A stretch of DNA of 64,000 nucleotides from an uncultured Tenacibaculum sp. (lineage in GTDB: Bacteria; Bacteroidota; Bacteroidia; Flavobacteriales; Flavobacteriaceae), in assembly GCF_947498805.1 (NCBI RefSeq), contig NZ_CANMLT010000002.1, forward strand, positions 434,001 to 498,000, written 5' to 3'. Position 1 is the stretch's first letter. Each line of letters begins with the position of its first letter. Position numbers and translations under genes: made by a program. Below the pieces are notes generated by a model. It was not told the origin of the DNA and ran no database searches. It was given only the letters and a program-made list of their open reading frames with translations. Below are positions 19,903 to 28,716 of this stretch, piece after piece.

Positions 19903-21231
19903 ATGAATGACGATTATAAAAACTCAAAATTTAAAGATCTTTTAGATAAATTACAGCAAGAAAGTTGGCAATTAGAACTACTTATTACTGGGTTTGCCAT
20001 TTTTGGTTTAATTAGTTTAATTGAACCCATTGAAGCAGCTCATAACGAAGCCGTAGCTCTTCAACATTATGGTCGATTCTATTATCCTGTTATTCGACTG
20101 TCTTGCTATATTTTGATTATTAACCTTGTTGTGCATGTAATTTTACGTGGGTTATGGATTGGAGCTATTGGTTTAAGATATGTTTCCAATGATATTGATT
20201 ATGAAGAACTCAATTATCACGAACGTTTTACTAAGTACTTAAAAAAGAAAGTAGGTTCTTTTGATGGTTATATTGCTCGATTAGAAAACTACTGTAGTAT
20301 CTTATTTGCAGTAACCTTTATTACGCTGTTTTATCTAATCTCTTTTTTCGCAGTTATTTTTGTTGTCATCCTTGCCGGAAACTTATTTATGGAAGGCTTA
20401 TTATTTTCTCGTGAAATAGGAGCTTTCTTTTATGGTTTTTTCACGTTAGGCTTTTTAGGTTTAGCCTTTGTTGTTTTTATTGATTTTATAACCTTAGGAT
20501 ATTTAAAGAAAAAAGAATGGACCTCTTTTTTATACATGCCTATATATAAAGTATTTAGTATCATTACCTTATCATTCTTATATAGACCCTTAGTATACAA
20601 TCTTTTAGACAACAAATTTGGACGTAGAATCGCCTTAATTTTATTCCCCTTATACATGTCTATCTTGTATTTAAGTACTTTAAACAATGTAAGATCTAAC
20701 TATTTAGATACGAAATCCTATTCATCCATAAACTACGCAAGAAACAATAACTACTTAGATTTACTTGAAAAAAATGAGTTTGTAAAAGACGTAGCTATTC
20801 CAACAAAAATTATTAACAAACCCTATGTAACTGTCTTTATCCCTTTTAAGAAAAAAACTGAAGATATTCTTTTAGCTAGAAATAAGAACTTAGTTCCTGA
20901 AAAAGATGAAAGAGGTCTAAATAGTAGTTTTTTTAACTTTTTTAGAAGAAAAAAAGGTTATTCTCGTAAAAGAGATAGCATTTACACGAAGTATTTAAAT
21001 ACTTTTAATGATACTTATAGCATTGTCATTGATAGTATTAAATTCTCTTCAGATTTTATTATTAATACAACCAACAAACAACTGGGCTTTGAAAGTGTTA
21101 TTCCTTTAAAAGATATACCCGAAGGAAGACATTTAATTGCTATTAAAAGGAAAGTACGAAATATCAAAACTCAAGAAGACAACATAGAAAGAGTTGCCGA
21201 AATTCCTTTTTGGTATTATAAACATAATTGA
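19903..21231 (+). CDS. Unknown multi-pass membrane protein (paralogue of 57650-58972)
   Basis: A 442-residue protein without a cleavable signal. The N-terminal segment KDLLDKLQQESWQLELLI is amphipathic and is nearly identical in the paralogue at 57650. Predicted membrane segments lie at about residues 26-46, 64-90, 133-160, 168-195, 215-235 and 248-266, followed by a soluble C-terminal domain of about 170 residues. A strongly conserved core between paralogues is VFSIITLSFLYRPLVYNLLDN with FGRR. I do not recognise a family. A DUF885 peptidase follows 58 bases downstream but has its own promoter. Function unknown. Confidence 0.8.
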   Translation: MNDDYKNSKFKDLLDKLQQESWQLELLITGFAIFGLISLIEPIEAAHNEAVALQHYGRFYYPVIRLSCYILIINLVVHVILRGLWIGAIGLRYVSNDIDYEELNYHERFTKYLKKKVGSFDGYIARLENYCSILFAVTFITLFYLISFFAVIFVVILAGNLFMEGLLFSREIGAFFYGFFTLGFLGLAFVVFIDFITLGYLKKKEWTSFLYMPIYKVFSIITLSFLYRPLVYNLLDNKFGRRIALILFPLYMSILYLSTLNNVRSNYLDTKSYSSINYARNNNYLDLLEKNEFVKDVAIPTKIINKPYVTVFIPFKKKTEDILLARNKNLVPEKDERGLNSSFFNFFRRKKGYSRKRDSIYTKYLNTFNDTYSIVIDSIKFSSDFIINTTNKQLGFESVIPLKDIPEGRHLIAIKRKVRNIKTQEDNIERVAEIPFWYYKHN

Positions 21232-21260
21232 TTTCACAAAATCTTAGATTTTCTTTTTGG

Positions 21261-21268
21261 TATATTTG
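21261..21268 (+). promoter_or_regulatory. Promoter -7 element of the DUF885 gene
   Basis: TATATTTG followed by TTTGC, 21 bases before the ATG. Confidence 0.5.
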
Positions 21269-21289
21269 TTTGCAATAAAAAATATAACC

Positions 21290-23083
21290 ATGAAGAAAAT
21301 CTTCTTTACTATAGTAACTGCTACTACCCTATTTGTTTCATGTAAACAAGAAAAACAGGAAGTTAAAACTACTACCCCTGTTCAAGAAAACACTGAATTT
21401 AATCAATTATTAAAAGATTATAACGAAGGAAAACTAAAGTTAAATCCACTGAATGCAACCTTTGCTGGTGATAGTCGTTATAATGATCAGTTTCCTAATT
21501 TTCTGTCGGATGAATATGGACAAAAAAGCAATAACTTTTTCAATGATTATAAAACTAAACTAGCACAATTTAAAGATGCTGACTTAACGGAAAGTCAACA
21601 AATGAGTAAAGCTGTGTTGGATTGGGATTGTGATATGGTCTTAGCACAAGCAAGCTATAAAAATGATTTATTAATGCCTATTAATCAAATGTGGACAGTA
21701 AATCTAACCATGGGTCAATTAGCTAGTGGAAGTAGTGCACAGCCTTTTACTACAGTTAAAGATTATGAAAATTGGTTACGTAGATTAGAACAATATAACA
21801 CTTGGTTGGAATCTGCTAAGGTTCGTATGGAACAAGGAATTAAAGAAGGATACGTTCTTCCCAAGTCATTAATCAAAAAAGTAATTCCGCAATTTGAAGT
21901 TTTAGCTACTACAAAATTAGAAGATCACCTTTTCTTCTCTCCAATTAAAAACTTTCCAGCTGAATTTTCTAATGAAGAAAAAGACAAGCTTACCAAAGAC
22001 TATACTAGCATATTAAATGATAAATTGATTCCTTCATTTAAAGCTATCTATGAGTTCTTAAAAACAGATTATTTAGCTGCTGGTAGAGAAGATAGTGGAG
22101 TTGATGGTGTTCCTCAAGGAAAAGAATACTATCAACATGCAATTAAAAATTACACCACTACTAATATGACCGCTGATGAAATCCATGAATTAGGATTGAA
22201 AGAAGTTGCTCGTATCTTGGCAGAAATGGAAAAAGTAAAAGAAGAAGTTGGTTTTAAAGGTACTCTGAAAGAGTTTTTCAATTATGTTCGTGATAACAAG
22301 GAATTAATGCCGTACACAGAGCCTCAACAAATTATAGACAATTTCAATGCTATTCATGAAAAAATGAAACCGCAATTGGAAAAATTATTTGGTAACAAAC
22401 CTAAAACTCCATTTATCGTAAAACAAACAGAAAAATTCAGAGAAGCTTCTGCAAGTGCTGAATATAATCCAGGTTCTTTAGATGGAACACGTCCGGGAGT
22501 TTTCTATACGCCAATTCCTGATGCTTCTAAATACAATGTGTTTTCTGATGAAGCTTTATTCTTACATGAAGCTATTCCTGGACATCACTATCAAATTTCT
22601 TTAACACAAGAGAGTACAGAATTACCAGCTTTTAGAAAAACATTATGGTATAGTGCTTACGGAGAAGGTTGGGCTTTATATACAGAGAATTTAGGAAAAG
22701 AATTAGGTTTATATACAGATCCTTATCAATACTTCGGAATGTTAGGAATGGAAATGCACCGTGCAATTCGTTTAGTAGTTGATACAGGTATGCATGCCAA
22801 AGGATGGAGCCGTGAGAAAGCTATTCAGTATTCATTAGATAATGAAGCAGAAAGCGAAGCAAGTATCATTTCAGAAATTGAACGTTATATGGCCAATCCT
22901 GGGCAAGCATTGTCTTATAAAATAGGTCAGTTAAAAATAAGAGAATTACGCGATAAAGCTTCGAAAGAACTTGGTGATAAGTTTGATATTAGAGAATTCC
23001 ACAATCAAGTTTTAGAGACAGGTTGTATTCCTTTAGCTTTATTAGAAAATAAAATTAATAGATGGATAGTTTCTGTAAAATAA
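21290..23083 (+). CDS. DUF885 family lipoprotein (putative zinc peptidase)
   Basis: A 597-residue lipoprotein. ATG 21290 was chosen over an upstream in-frame start because it gives MKKIFFTIVTATTLFVSC with lipobox VSC. The DUF885 signature HEAIPGHH lies at residues 426-433, with a likely third ligand in DNEAESEASII; members are treated as metallo-carboxypeptidase-like, related in fold to M32 enzymes. The WYSAYGEGWALYTENL segment, conserved in the family, follows the motif. It would act on peptides in the periplasm or at the outer membrane. Substrate unknown. Confidence 0.9.
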   Translation: MKKIFFTIVTATTLFVSCKQEKQEVKTTTPVQENTEFNQLLKDYNEGKLKLNPLNATFAGDSRYNDQFPNFLSDEYGQKSNNFFNDYKTKLAQFKDADLTESQQMSKAVLDWDCDMVLAQASYKNDLLMPINQMWTVNLTMGQLASGSSAQPFTTVKDYENWLRRLEQYNTWLESAKVRMEQGIKEGYVLPKSLIKKVIPQFEVLATTKLEDHLFFSPIKNFPAEFSNEEKDKLTKDYTSILNDKLIPSFKAIYEFLKTDYLAAGREDSGVDGVPQGKEYYQHAIKNYTTTNMTADEIHELGLKEVARILAEMEKVKEEVGFKGTLKEFFNYVRDNKELMPYTEPQQIIDNFNAIHEKMKPQLEKLFGNKPKTPFIVKQTEKFREASASAEYNPGSLDGTRPGVFYTPIPDASKYNVFSDEALFLHEAIPGHHYQISLTQESTELPAFRKTLWYSAYGEGWALYTENLGKELGLYTDPYQYFGMLGMEMHRAIRLVVDTGMHAKGWSREKAIQYSLDNEAESEASIISEIERYMANPGQALSYKIGQLKIRELRDKASKELGDKFDIREFHNQVLETGCIPLALLENKINRWIVSVK

Positions 23084-23185
23084 ATAATCTCGATCCATTT
23101 ATATAAACTTAAAAAATAGTCGAATAGTAGCTTTTAAAAACTACAACGTTAAACAAACGACTAATAGAATAATGTTTTATAAAGA

Positions 23186-23217
23186 ATCCTCAGGGTAAAT
23201 TCCTGAGGATTTTTTTC
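23186..23217 (+). terminator. Intrinsic terminator
   Basis: ATCCTCAGG (23186-23194) pairs with CCTGAGGAT (23202-23210), followed by seven T. Confidence 0.9.
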
Positions 23218-23252
23218 CTTACGGTTTAGTTTAAAGCTTAAATATTATAAAA

Positions 23253-23465
23253 CTAAGCACAAGTTAATCCTTCAAGATAAATCGGAGCAGGAGTAATTAT
23301 ACAACTTCCAGAGCAGCATTTAACTCCAGAACCTTGTTCAGCAATTAAAAGACAATCATAATCTGTATTACACTCATTACCTAAAAAATGACGTAATCCT
23401 CCTTTTATTTCTTTTTGCTCATTCTTACTAATACTTGTTCCTAAATTTAAAATTGTTTTTTTCAT
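23253..23465 (-). CDS. Double-glycine-leader peptide with six cysteines (knottin-like spacing)
   Basis: A 70-residue precursor. The first 23 residues (MKKTILNLGTSISK, then NEQKEIKGG) form the double-glycine leader that is common in Bacteroidota bacteriocin-like or natural-product precursors and is normally cut by a C39 peptidase-transporter. The 47-residue core has six cysteines with spacing C-x5-C-x11-CC-x3-C-x13-C, including the string CCSGSC. This order (C-C-CC-C-C) is the one used by inhibitor cystine knots. No C39 transporter, immunity gene or modification enzyme lies in the window. The only close neighbour is a divergent TPR/AraC regulator. Whether the product is an antimicrobial, signal or other secreted peptide is unknown. 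Confidence 0.8.
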   Translation of the reverse strand: MKKTILNLGTSISKNEQKEIKGGLRHFLGNECNTDYDCLLIAEQGSGVKCCSGSCIITPAPIYLEGLTCA

Positions 23466-23790
23466 AATCTATTGTTCTTTAAAAATTAATACCTTAAATT
23501 ATTTTCAGACATTTAAAGCTTCTGTCTCTCTTCGCGAAAATTGTTCTTAATTAAGTAACACCTCAAAGAAAGTTTATAAAAAAAGGGATAACAAATGAAG
23601 TATTCCTGTATTTATAAATTTTGACACCTAAATACTAACAAATTCAACCAAAACAACAAGACTCATAACAAAAACAAAATCAAAAACTTACATAACAACA
23701 GTTGCCCTAAATTTATAAATATGGGATTCCACTCAAATTTTAATACTATTTACTTGTTACATTTAGCCTGAACTCTACTCTAATACAAGT
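23466..23790. other. 325-base divergent intergenic region
   Basis: Lies between the GG-leader peptide gene (minus) and the TPR/AraC gene (plus). It is very AT-rich. A near-consensus -7 element TACATTTA precedes the AraC gene (about 23756-23763). No coding potential, strong hairpin or repeat was found. Confidence 0.5.
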
Positions 23791-25461
23791 ATGATATACT
23801 CAAAGATTTTTCCGTTTGCTTATTTGTTCTTATTGATAAGTATCGTATCAAAAGCACAAAGCACTATACCTAGCGCTAATGTTTCTTTTGAAAAGCTTAC
23901 TGGAAAAACACTATATCAATCAATCAATTATTATAAATTAAGGTTCCAAGCAGAAGGTTTTGAAGGAGTTTCTGAAGAATTGGATACTTTATTTTTAACT
24001 ATAAAACAAAAAGAAAGTCCAACCTTAAAGAGTGATTTCTATTTTTTAAATACCATAGTTGATATGAAAAATAGAAATTTGTTAGAAAACTATAGATACG
24101 TAAACATTTATAAAGAATTTGTTTCTAATCATTCGATTAATAAACCTTACAAAGCAAAATTGAAACTCTTAGAAGCATATTGTCACTTTTTTAATGGAAC
24201 TTGGGCGACATCATTAAAATTATTTCAAGCAAGTGCTTCTTTAGCTAAAAAAGAAAAAGATCTAATAACCCAATTAAACGCTGAATTATATCACTCTTAC
24301 ATTATTTCTTTCACTATAGATGAAGTCAAAGGTTTAGATGAGTTAAAAAATTTGTATCAAAAGTTAAAAAACAATACCTATCCTAACTTCTTTCAGAAAG
24401 ACCTAAATCTTTTAAAAGTAGACATTTCAGAACGTTTTTTTAGATATTATAGAATTCAAAAACCATATGAACTTGATACATTAATTAAATACAATACTAT
24501 TCATACAAATGAAATTTTAAATATCAAAGATGATCTGGCTTTATCGAAAATGTATCTCATGGAAGCTTATATAGCTACTCGTTTACATGATGACGAAAAG
24601 GCAAAATTAAATTTACAAAAGGCGTTAAGACATCCTCTAGACTATTACAATCAATTGTTACTTTCTGATATCTATTATCTACAGGGAAAATTTAAGGAAT
24701 CAATATCAATTATAGAAAATTCTAACTTTATTAAAAATTTACCTATTACAAATACTCCTTCTTGCCCACTGTTAAATTCTGAATTTCTTTCCTTAGCAAA
24801 TTCTTATCGACAATTAGGTGATTTTAAGAAATCTAATCAATATTATGATAATCATGTAGTTGCTTTTAAAAGCTTTACGGATATCTTAAACTCTGTTTCT
24901 TCTACTATTAAAAAGAAAGAAATCACTTCTTTATCAAAAGAATTAAATGATTTAAAATCTAAAAAACACAAAATAAAGTATCAACTTTTGGTGAGCTTTA
25001 CTGTTGTTACTGGTTTAATCGGCATCTTTTTATTTTATTATTTTAAAAACAGAAAAAATGTGCCCGAATTAACTCAACAGTTACCTTCAAAGAAAAACGC
25101 TTCTCCTATAAAAAAAGAAATTATCGAACATATTTTAATTGGATTAAAAAAGTTAGAAAAAGAACAATATTATTTAAATAAAGAGTGCAATGCGTACAAC
25201 ACTGCTAAAAGAATAAAAACTAATACATCTTATCTTTCAATTGTTATAAACTCTCATTATCAAAAAAACTTTAATAGTTACATTAATGATTTAAGGATAC
25301 ATTTTGTTCTTGAGAAACTTCAAAATGATAAACGTTTTCGATTGTATAGTATACAAAGTATAGCAGAAGAAATTGGATATAAAAGTTCAGATTCTTTTGC
25401 TAAGTATTTTAAGCAACATACCGGTTTATTACCTTCATCTTATATAAAATCAATCAGTTAA
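23791..25461 (+). CDS. TPR-membrane-AraC family sensor/regulator
   Basis: A 556-residue one-component regulator. Order: signal peptide or first membrane anchor (MIYSKIFPFAYLFLLISIVSKAQ is split here as MIYSKIFPFAYLF then LLISIVSKAQ), a periplasmic helical region with tetratricopeptide-like repeats (about 40-375), a coiled segment, one membrane segment near 397-417 (LLVSFTVVTGLIGIFLFYYF), and a cytoplasmic C-terminal AraC-type DNA-binding domain (about 450-556) with SIQSIAEEIGYKSSDSFAKY and FKQHTGLLPSSY. It would sense a periplasmic signal and act on DNA directly. It is divergent from the GG-leader peptide and is followed, after a terminator, by a T9SS cargo, either of which could be its target. 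Confidence 0.88.
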   Translation: MIYSKIFPFAYLFLLISIVSKAQSTIPSANVSFEKLTGKTLYQSINYYKLRFQAEGFEGVSEELDTLFLTIKQKESPTLKSDFYFLNTIVDMKNRNLLENYRYVNIYKEFVSNHSINKPYKAKLKLLEAYCHFFNGTWATSLKLFQASASLAKKEKDLITQLNAELYHSYIISFTIDEVKGLDELKNLYQKLKNNTYPNFFQKDLNLLKVDISERFFRYYRIQKPYELDTLIKYNTIHTNEILNIKDDLALSKMYLMEAYIATRLHDDEKAKLNLQKALRHPLDYYNQLLLSDIYYLQGKFKESISIIENSNFIKNLPITNTPSCPLLNSEFLSLANSYRQLGDFKKSNQYYDNHVVAFKSFTDILNSVSSTIKKKEITSLSKELNDLKSKKHKIKYQLLVSFTVVTGLIGIFLFYYFKNRKNVPELTQQLPSKKNASPIKKEIIEHILIGLKKLEKEQYYLNKECNAYNTAKRIKTNTSYLSIVINSHYQKNFNSYINDLRIHFVLEKLQNDKRFRLYSIQSIAEEIGYKSSDSFAKYFKQHTGLLPSSYIKSIS

Positions 25462-25481
25462 TTTTATTTTTATTTAACAAT

Positions 25482-25516
25482 AAAAATCCATCTTAATTAC
25501 TTAAGGTGGATTTTTT
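25482..25516 (+). terminator. Intrinsic terminator
   Basis: AAATCCATCTTAA pairs with TTAAGGTGGATTT (one G-T pair), followed by T residues. Confidence 0.8.
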
Positions 25517-25626
25517 GTTTCTCGTTCGGAAAACCAAATAAGCATTTCGGAAAGTATTTTATTCATTAACCTCTTCTCCCCTTTTACTTTGTTTTCACAA
25601 ATCAATAACCAACAAATAAAATTAAA

Positions 25627-27042
25627 ATGAAAAAAACAATTACTTTACTTGCTTTATTCTTAGCTTCCAATCTAGGATTTAGTCAAACCGTAAACATTCC
25701 TGACTCCAACTTTAAAAATGCACTATTAAGTAACACCCACAGCATTGATACTAACAATGATGGAGAAATTCAAGTTTCTGAAGCACATGCATGGACAAAT
25801 CCAATTGTTGTTTCGGGTAAAAACATCACTGACCTAACTGGGATTGAAGCCTTTATCAACACACCAATACTAGCATGTGATGGGAATAAATTAACCACTT
25901 TAAATCTCAGATATAACACAAAATTAACGATGTTATTCGCCATGGGGAATCAGTTAGAAAAGTTAGTTTTAACTCATAACAATCAGTTACAAACTCTTTA
26001 CGCATATAATAATAATTTAAAAAGTGTAAATGTTGCCAATGGCAATAATGCGGCCTTAACAGTTTTTGATCTAAGGCAAAATCCAAGCTTAAAATGTATT
26101 CAAATAGATCGATATTTTAATCCTTTAAGCAATTGGAATAAAGATGCCAATGCAGTCTATAGCAATTATCCTTGTAGACAAAGTATAGATCCTGCATTAC
26201 CAGATAAAACTGTTTTTGTTCCTGCTCCAAAAACAGGATATAAAAGTAGCTCATCACAAATTGTGAATATCCCAGATAGTAATTTTAAAAATGCTTTGTT
26301 AAATAACACTCCTGCAATTGATACAAATAACGATGGAGAAATTCAAGTTTCTGAGGCACAAGCCTACGGACCATATCTAAATATTGGTAGTAAAAACATT
26401 AATGATTTAACAGGAATAGAGGCTTTTACAAACCTTACCTTTCTGGCTTGTGCTGGAAATAACCTAACGAAGTTAAATGTAGATAAAAACGTAAACTTAA
26501 CTGTTCTTTTTTGTGCGGGAAATCCTATAGAAAAATTATCATTAGTTAAGAATACAAGTCTAAATAACTTAAGTAGCTGGAATTGTGATTTAAAAACAGT
26601 AAATGTTGCAAATGGAATGAATAGCATTTTTACAACTTTTAATGTTACTAATAATCCAAACTTGAAATGTATTCAAATTGACAATGGCTTTACACCAAAT
26701 AGTTCTTGGAGTAAAGATAGTGGTGCTACATATAGCATTTATCCTTGTGCAGAAACAATCGATGCAGTACTACCGGACAAATCAGTTATTGGACCTTCTC
26801 CTATAGGTGGATATAAAACAAGCACTGAAATAGCAATTTACCCTAATCCAACTATAGATATTTTAAATATCAAAGGAGGAAAAAACATTCAAAAAATTGA
26901 AATCTATAATCTAAATGCTATAAAAGTTCTAGAAACGACATCTACTACTCTTGATGTATCTAAACTAGAAAAAGGTGTCTACTCGGTTAAAATGGTTACA
27001 GACAAAAATGAATCAATCTTAAAAAAGTTCGTAAAGGAATAA
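25627..27042 (+). CDS. T9SS-secreted protein with duplicated EF-hand/LRR module
   Basis: A 471-residue secreted protein. Signal peptide MKKTITLLALFLASNLGFSQ; two modules of about 195 residues, each beginning VNIPDSNFKNALL, each with the EF-hand-like loop DTNNDGEIQVSEA, then LRR-like turns (LTGIEAF, N-x-L-x-x-L-x-x), and each closing with NPxLKCIQID and a YPC motif; then a C-terminal T9SS type A sorting domain beginning IAIYPNPTIDILN and ending with GVYSVKMVTDKNESILKKF. It is likely delivered to the cell surface or outside by type IX secretion. The calcium-binding prediction rests on the DxNxDG loop. Ligand unknown. Confidence 0.87.
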   Translation: MKKTITLLALFLASNLGFSQTVNIPDSNFKNALLSNTHSIDTNNDGEIQVSEAHAWTNPIVVSGKNITDLTGIEAFINTPILACDGNKLTTLNLRYNTKLTMLFAMGNQLEKLVLTHNNQLQTLYAYNNNLKSVNVANGNNAALTVFDLRQNPSLKCIQIDRYFNPLSNWNKDANAVYSNYPCRQSIDPALPDKTVFVPAPKTGYKSSSSQIVNIPDSNFKNALLNNTPAIDTNNDGEIQVSEAQAYGPYLNIGSKNINDLTGIEAFTNLTFLACAGNNLTKLNVDKNVNLTVLFCAGNPIEKLSLVKNTSLNNLSSWNCDLKTVNVANGMNSIFTTFNVTNNPNLKCIQIDNGFTPNSSWSKDSGATYSIYPCAETIDAVLPDKSVIGPSPIGGYKTSTEIAIYPNPTIDILNIKGGKNIQKIEIYNLNAIKVLETTSTTLDVSKLEKGVYSVKMVTDKNESILKKFVKE

Positions 27043-27071
27043 GTTTTGAAATTTAATTTAGATTATTCATC

Positions 27072-27102
27072 AAATCCAGAGTTTTAAAGCTCTGGATTTT
27101 GT
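27072..27102 (+). terminator. Intrinsic terminator
   Basis: AAATCCAGAG (27072-27081) pairs with CTCTGGATTT (27090-27099). Confidence 0.75.
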
Positions 27103-27128
27103 ATTTTGGATACCTAATACTATTACCA

Positions 27129-28301
27129 ATGAAAAAGCTATTATTCTCATTATTTATTACCTCTTATGCTATTGCTCAAACAAATACTGAAGTTCATTTA
27201 TTTGATTTAAAACAAAATAATAAAAAATGGACTGTTTCCAATGGTCAAAACATTTCTAATAATGATGGATATGATAGTCAACCTCATTTTTACGATAACA
27301 ACACTGTTATATTTGCTTCTAATAACAACGGACAAACGGATATTCTAGCATACAATCTAAACACCCATAGTAAAAACTTCATTAGTAGCACTACTAAAGG
27401 AAGTGAATATTCACCTCAAAGAATCCCTAACTCAAAAGATGTATCTGCTGTAAGATTGGATAAAAATGGTTTACAACGATTCTATCAATATAATTTTAGC
27501 TCTGGACAAAATAAGGAAATCATTAAAGATTTGGTAGTAGCATATCCAATGTGGTACGACAAAAACACGGTGATATCTTCAGTAATTGTAAATGATAGCC
27601 TCCATCTTTTTGTAAGTGATTTAAAAAAGAAAGTAAACACATCTATTACGAAACAAGTTGGACGTTCTTTTCATAAAATTCCTAATTCGAAATTAGTAAG
27701 TTTTATGAAACAAAATGGAAAAAAATGGGAAGTATGGTCTTTAAACCCACTGACCAAGGAAACTAAAAAAATAACGAATACAGGTATTGCTCAAGATATT
27801 TGTTGGTTACCAAACGGTAATATTTTAATTCCTTATGAAAACACCTTGTATCAATTCAATCCAACTACTGATAAAAGCTGGTCTGTTTTTCATAACTTTA
27901 AAGATGAAAACATTAATAATATATCAAGAATAACAGTGAATAAAGACGCAACAAAACTAGCTATTACTGCTGTAGTTTCTCCAAGAATACTAGCGCAAGA
28001 GCAATTAGAAGCTTATAACAAACGAGATATAGAAGCTTTTTTAAAACCTTATGCTAAAGACGTAAAGGTGTATACGTATCCTGATGAATTAAACTATCAA
28101 GGGATTGAGGAAATGCGTAAACGCTATGCTCCAATGTTTAAAAAGACAACAGATTTACACTGTAAAATTACCAGTAGAATTGTAAAAGGAAATGTTGTAA
28201 TTGACGAAGAGTTAGTAACAGCAAATGGCAACACCTTTAAAGCAGTTGCCATTTATGAAGTTACTAATGGTAAAATTAGTTCGGTTCGTTTTGTACGATA
28301 A
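27129..28301 (+). CDS. Exported beta-propeller (TolB/WD40-like) protein with C-terminal SnoaL-like domain
   Basis: A 390-residue exported protein. ATG 27129 gives a clean signal peptide (MKKLLFSLFITSYAIAQ); the upstream in-frame start would add a segment overlapping the preceding terminator. Residues 20-280 show repeated blades with DSQPHFYDNNTVIFAS, EYSPQRIPNS and related motifs typical of TolB/PD40-like propellers. Residues about 285-390 (LEAYNKRDIEAFLKPYAKDV, then GIEEMRKRY) have the order of an NTF2/SnoaL-like domain. No catalytic residues can be assigned. The gene is convergent with the anti-sigma gene, with only one base between the stops, and no terminator is visible there. Confidence 0.75.
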   Translation: MKKLLFSLFITSYAIAQTNTEVHLFDLKQNNKKWTVSNGQNISNNDGYDSQPHFYDNNTVIFASNNNGQTDILAYNLNTHSKNFISSTTKGSEYSPQRIPNSKDVSAVRLDKNGLQRFYQYNFSSGQNKEIIKDLVVAYPMWYDKNTVISSVIVNDSLHLFVSDLKKKVNTSITKQVGRSFHKIPNSKLVSFMKQNGKKWEVWSLNPLTKETKKITNTGIAQDICWLPNGNILIPYENTLYQFNPTTDKSWSVFHNFKDENINNISRITVNKDATKLAITAVVSPRILAQEQLEAYNKRDIEAFLKPYAKDVKVYTYPDELNYQGIEEMRKRYAPMFKKTTDLHCKITSRIVKGNVVIDEELVTANGNTFKAVAIYEVTNGKISSVRFVR

Positions 28302-28302
28302 A

Positions 28303-28716
28303 TTATAGGTTGTACTTTCTTGTAAAATGATTTTTTAGGAAAAAGATTTGTAAAAAAATCATTATTGTAAAAAGAAAAGAAACATACAATACTGTATTAG
28401 AAATACTTATGTTTTTAAATAAATCTGGCATTTGTATCTGTGGAATATAGTCTAATATTTTCTTAGGCATTTTTACCCAGTTCAAAGAAGTACCTCTAGA
28501 TACGTAAACAATCGACACTACTAATATTGTGAATAATACTCCCCAAACCTTTTTGGATATTAAAGGAGTTGCTTTAAATACTTCAGCGTTTTCAGTTTGC
28601 AAAATACTTTGCATAATATTTACTGTAAAGTCTATCGATGGCTCCTTTGCATCTAATTCTTTTATATACTTTTTGGTAAAAGCATCTAATTCTTCAATAT
28701 GTTTATTTTCTCCCAT
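28303..28716 (-). CDS. Putative anti-sigma factor, membrane protein
   Basis: A 137-residue protein with a cytoplasmic N-terminal half containing EPSIDFTVNIMQSIL, and two membrane segments (about 60-80 and 108-130). Its start overlaps the end of the sigma factor gene by 14 bases, so the two are translationally coupled. Position and layout fit a membrane anti-sigma factor that binds the ECF sigma; no zinc-binding HxxxCxxC motif is present. I do not recognise a named family, so the role is inferred from context. Confidence 0.7.
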   Translation of the reverse strand: MGENKHIEELDAFTKKYIKELDAKEPSIDFTVNIMQSILQTENAEVFKATPLISKKVWGVLFTILVVSIVYVSRGTSLNWVKMPKKILDYIPQIQMPDLFKNISISNTVLYVSFLFTIMIFLQIFFLKNHFTRKYNL

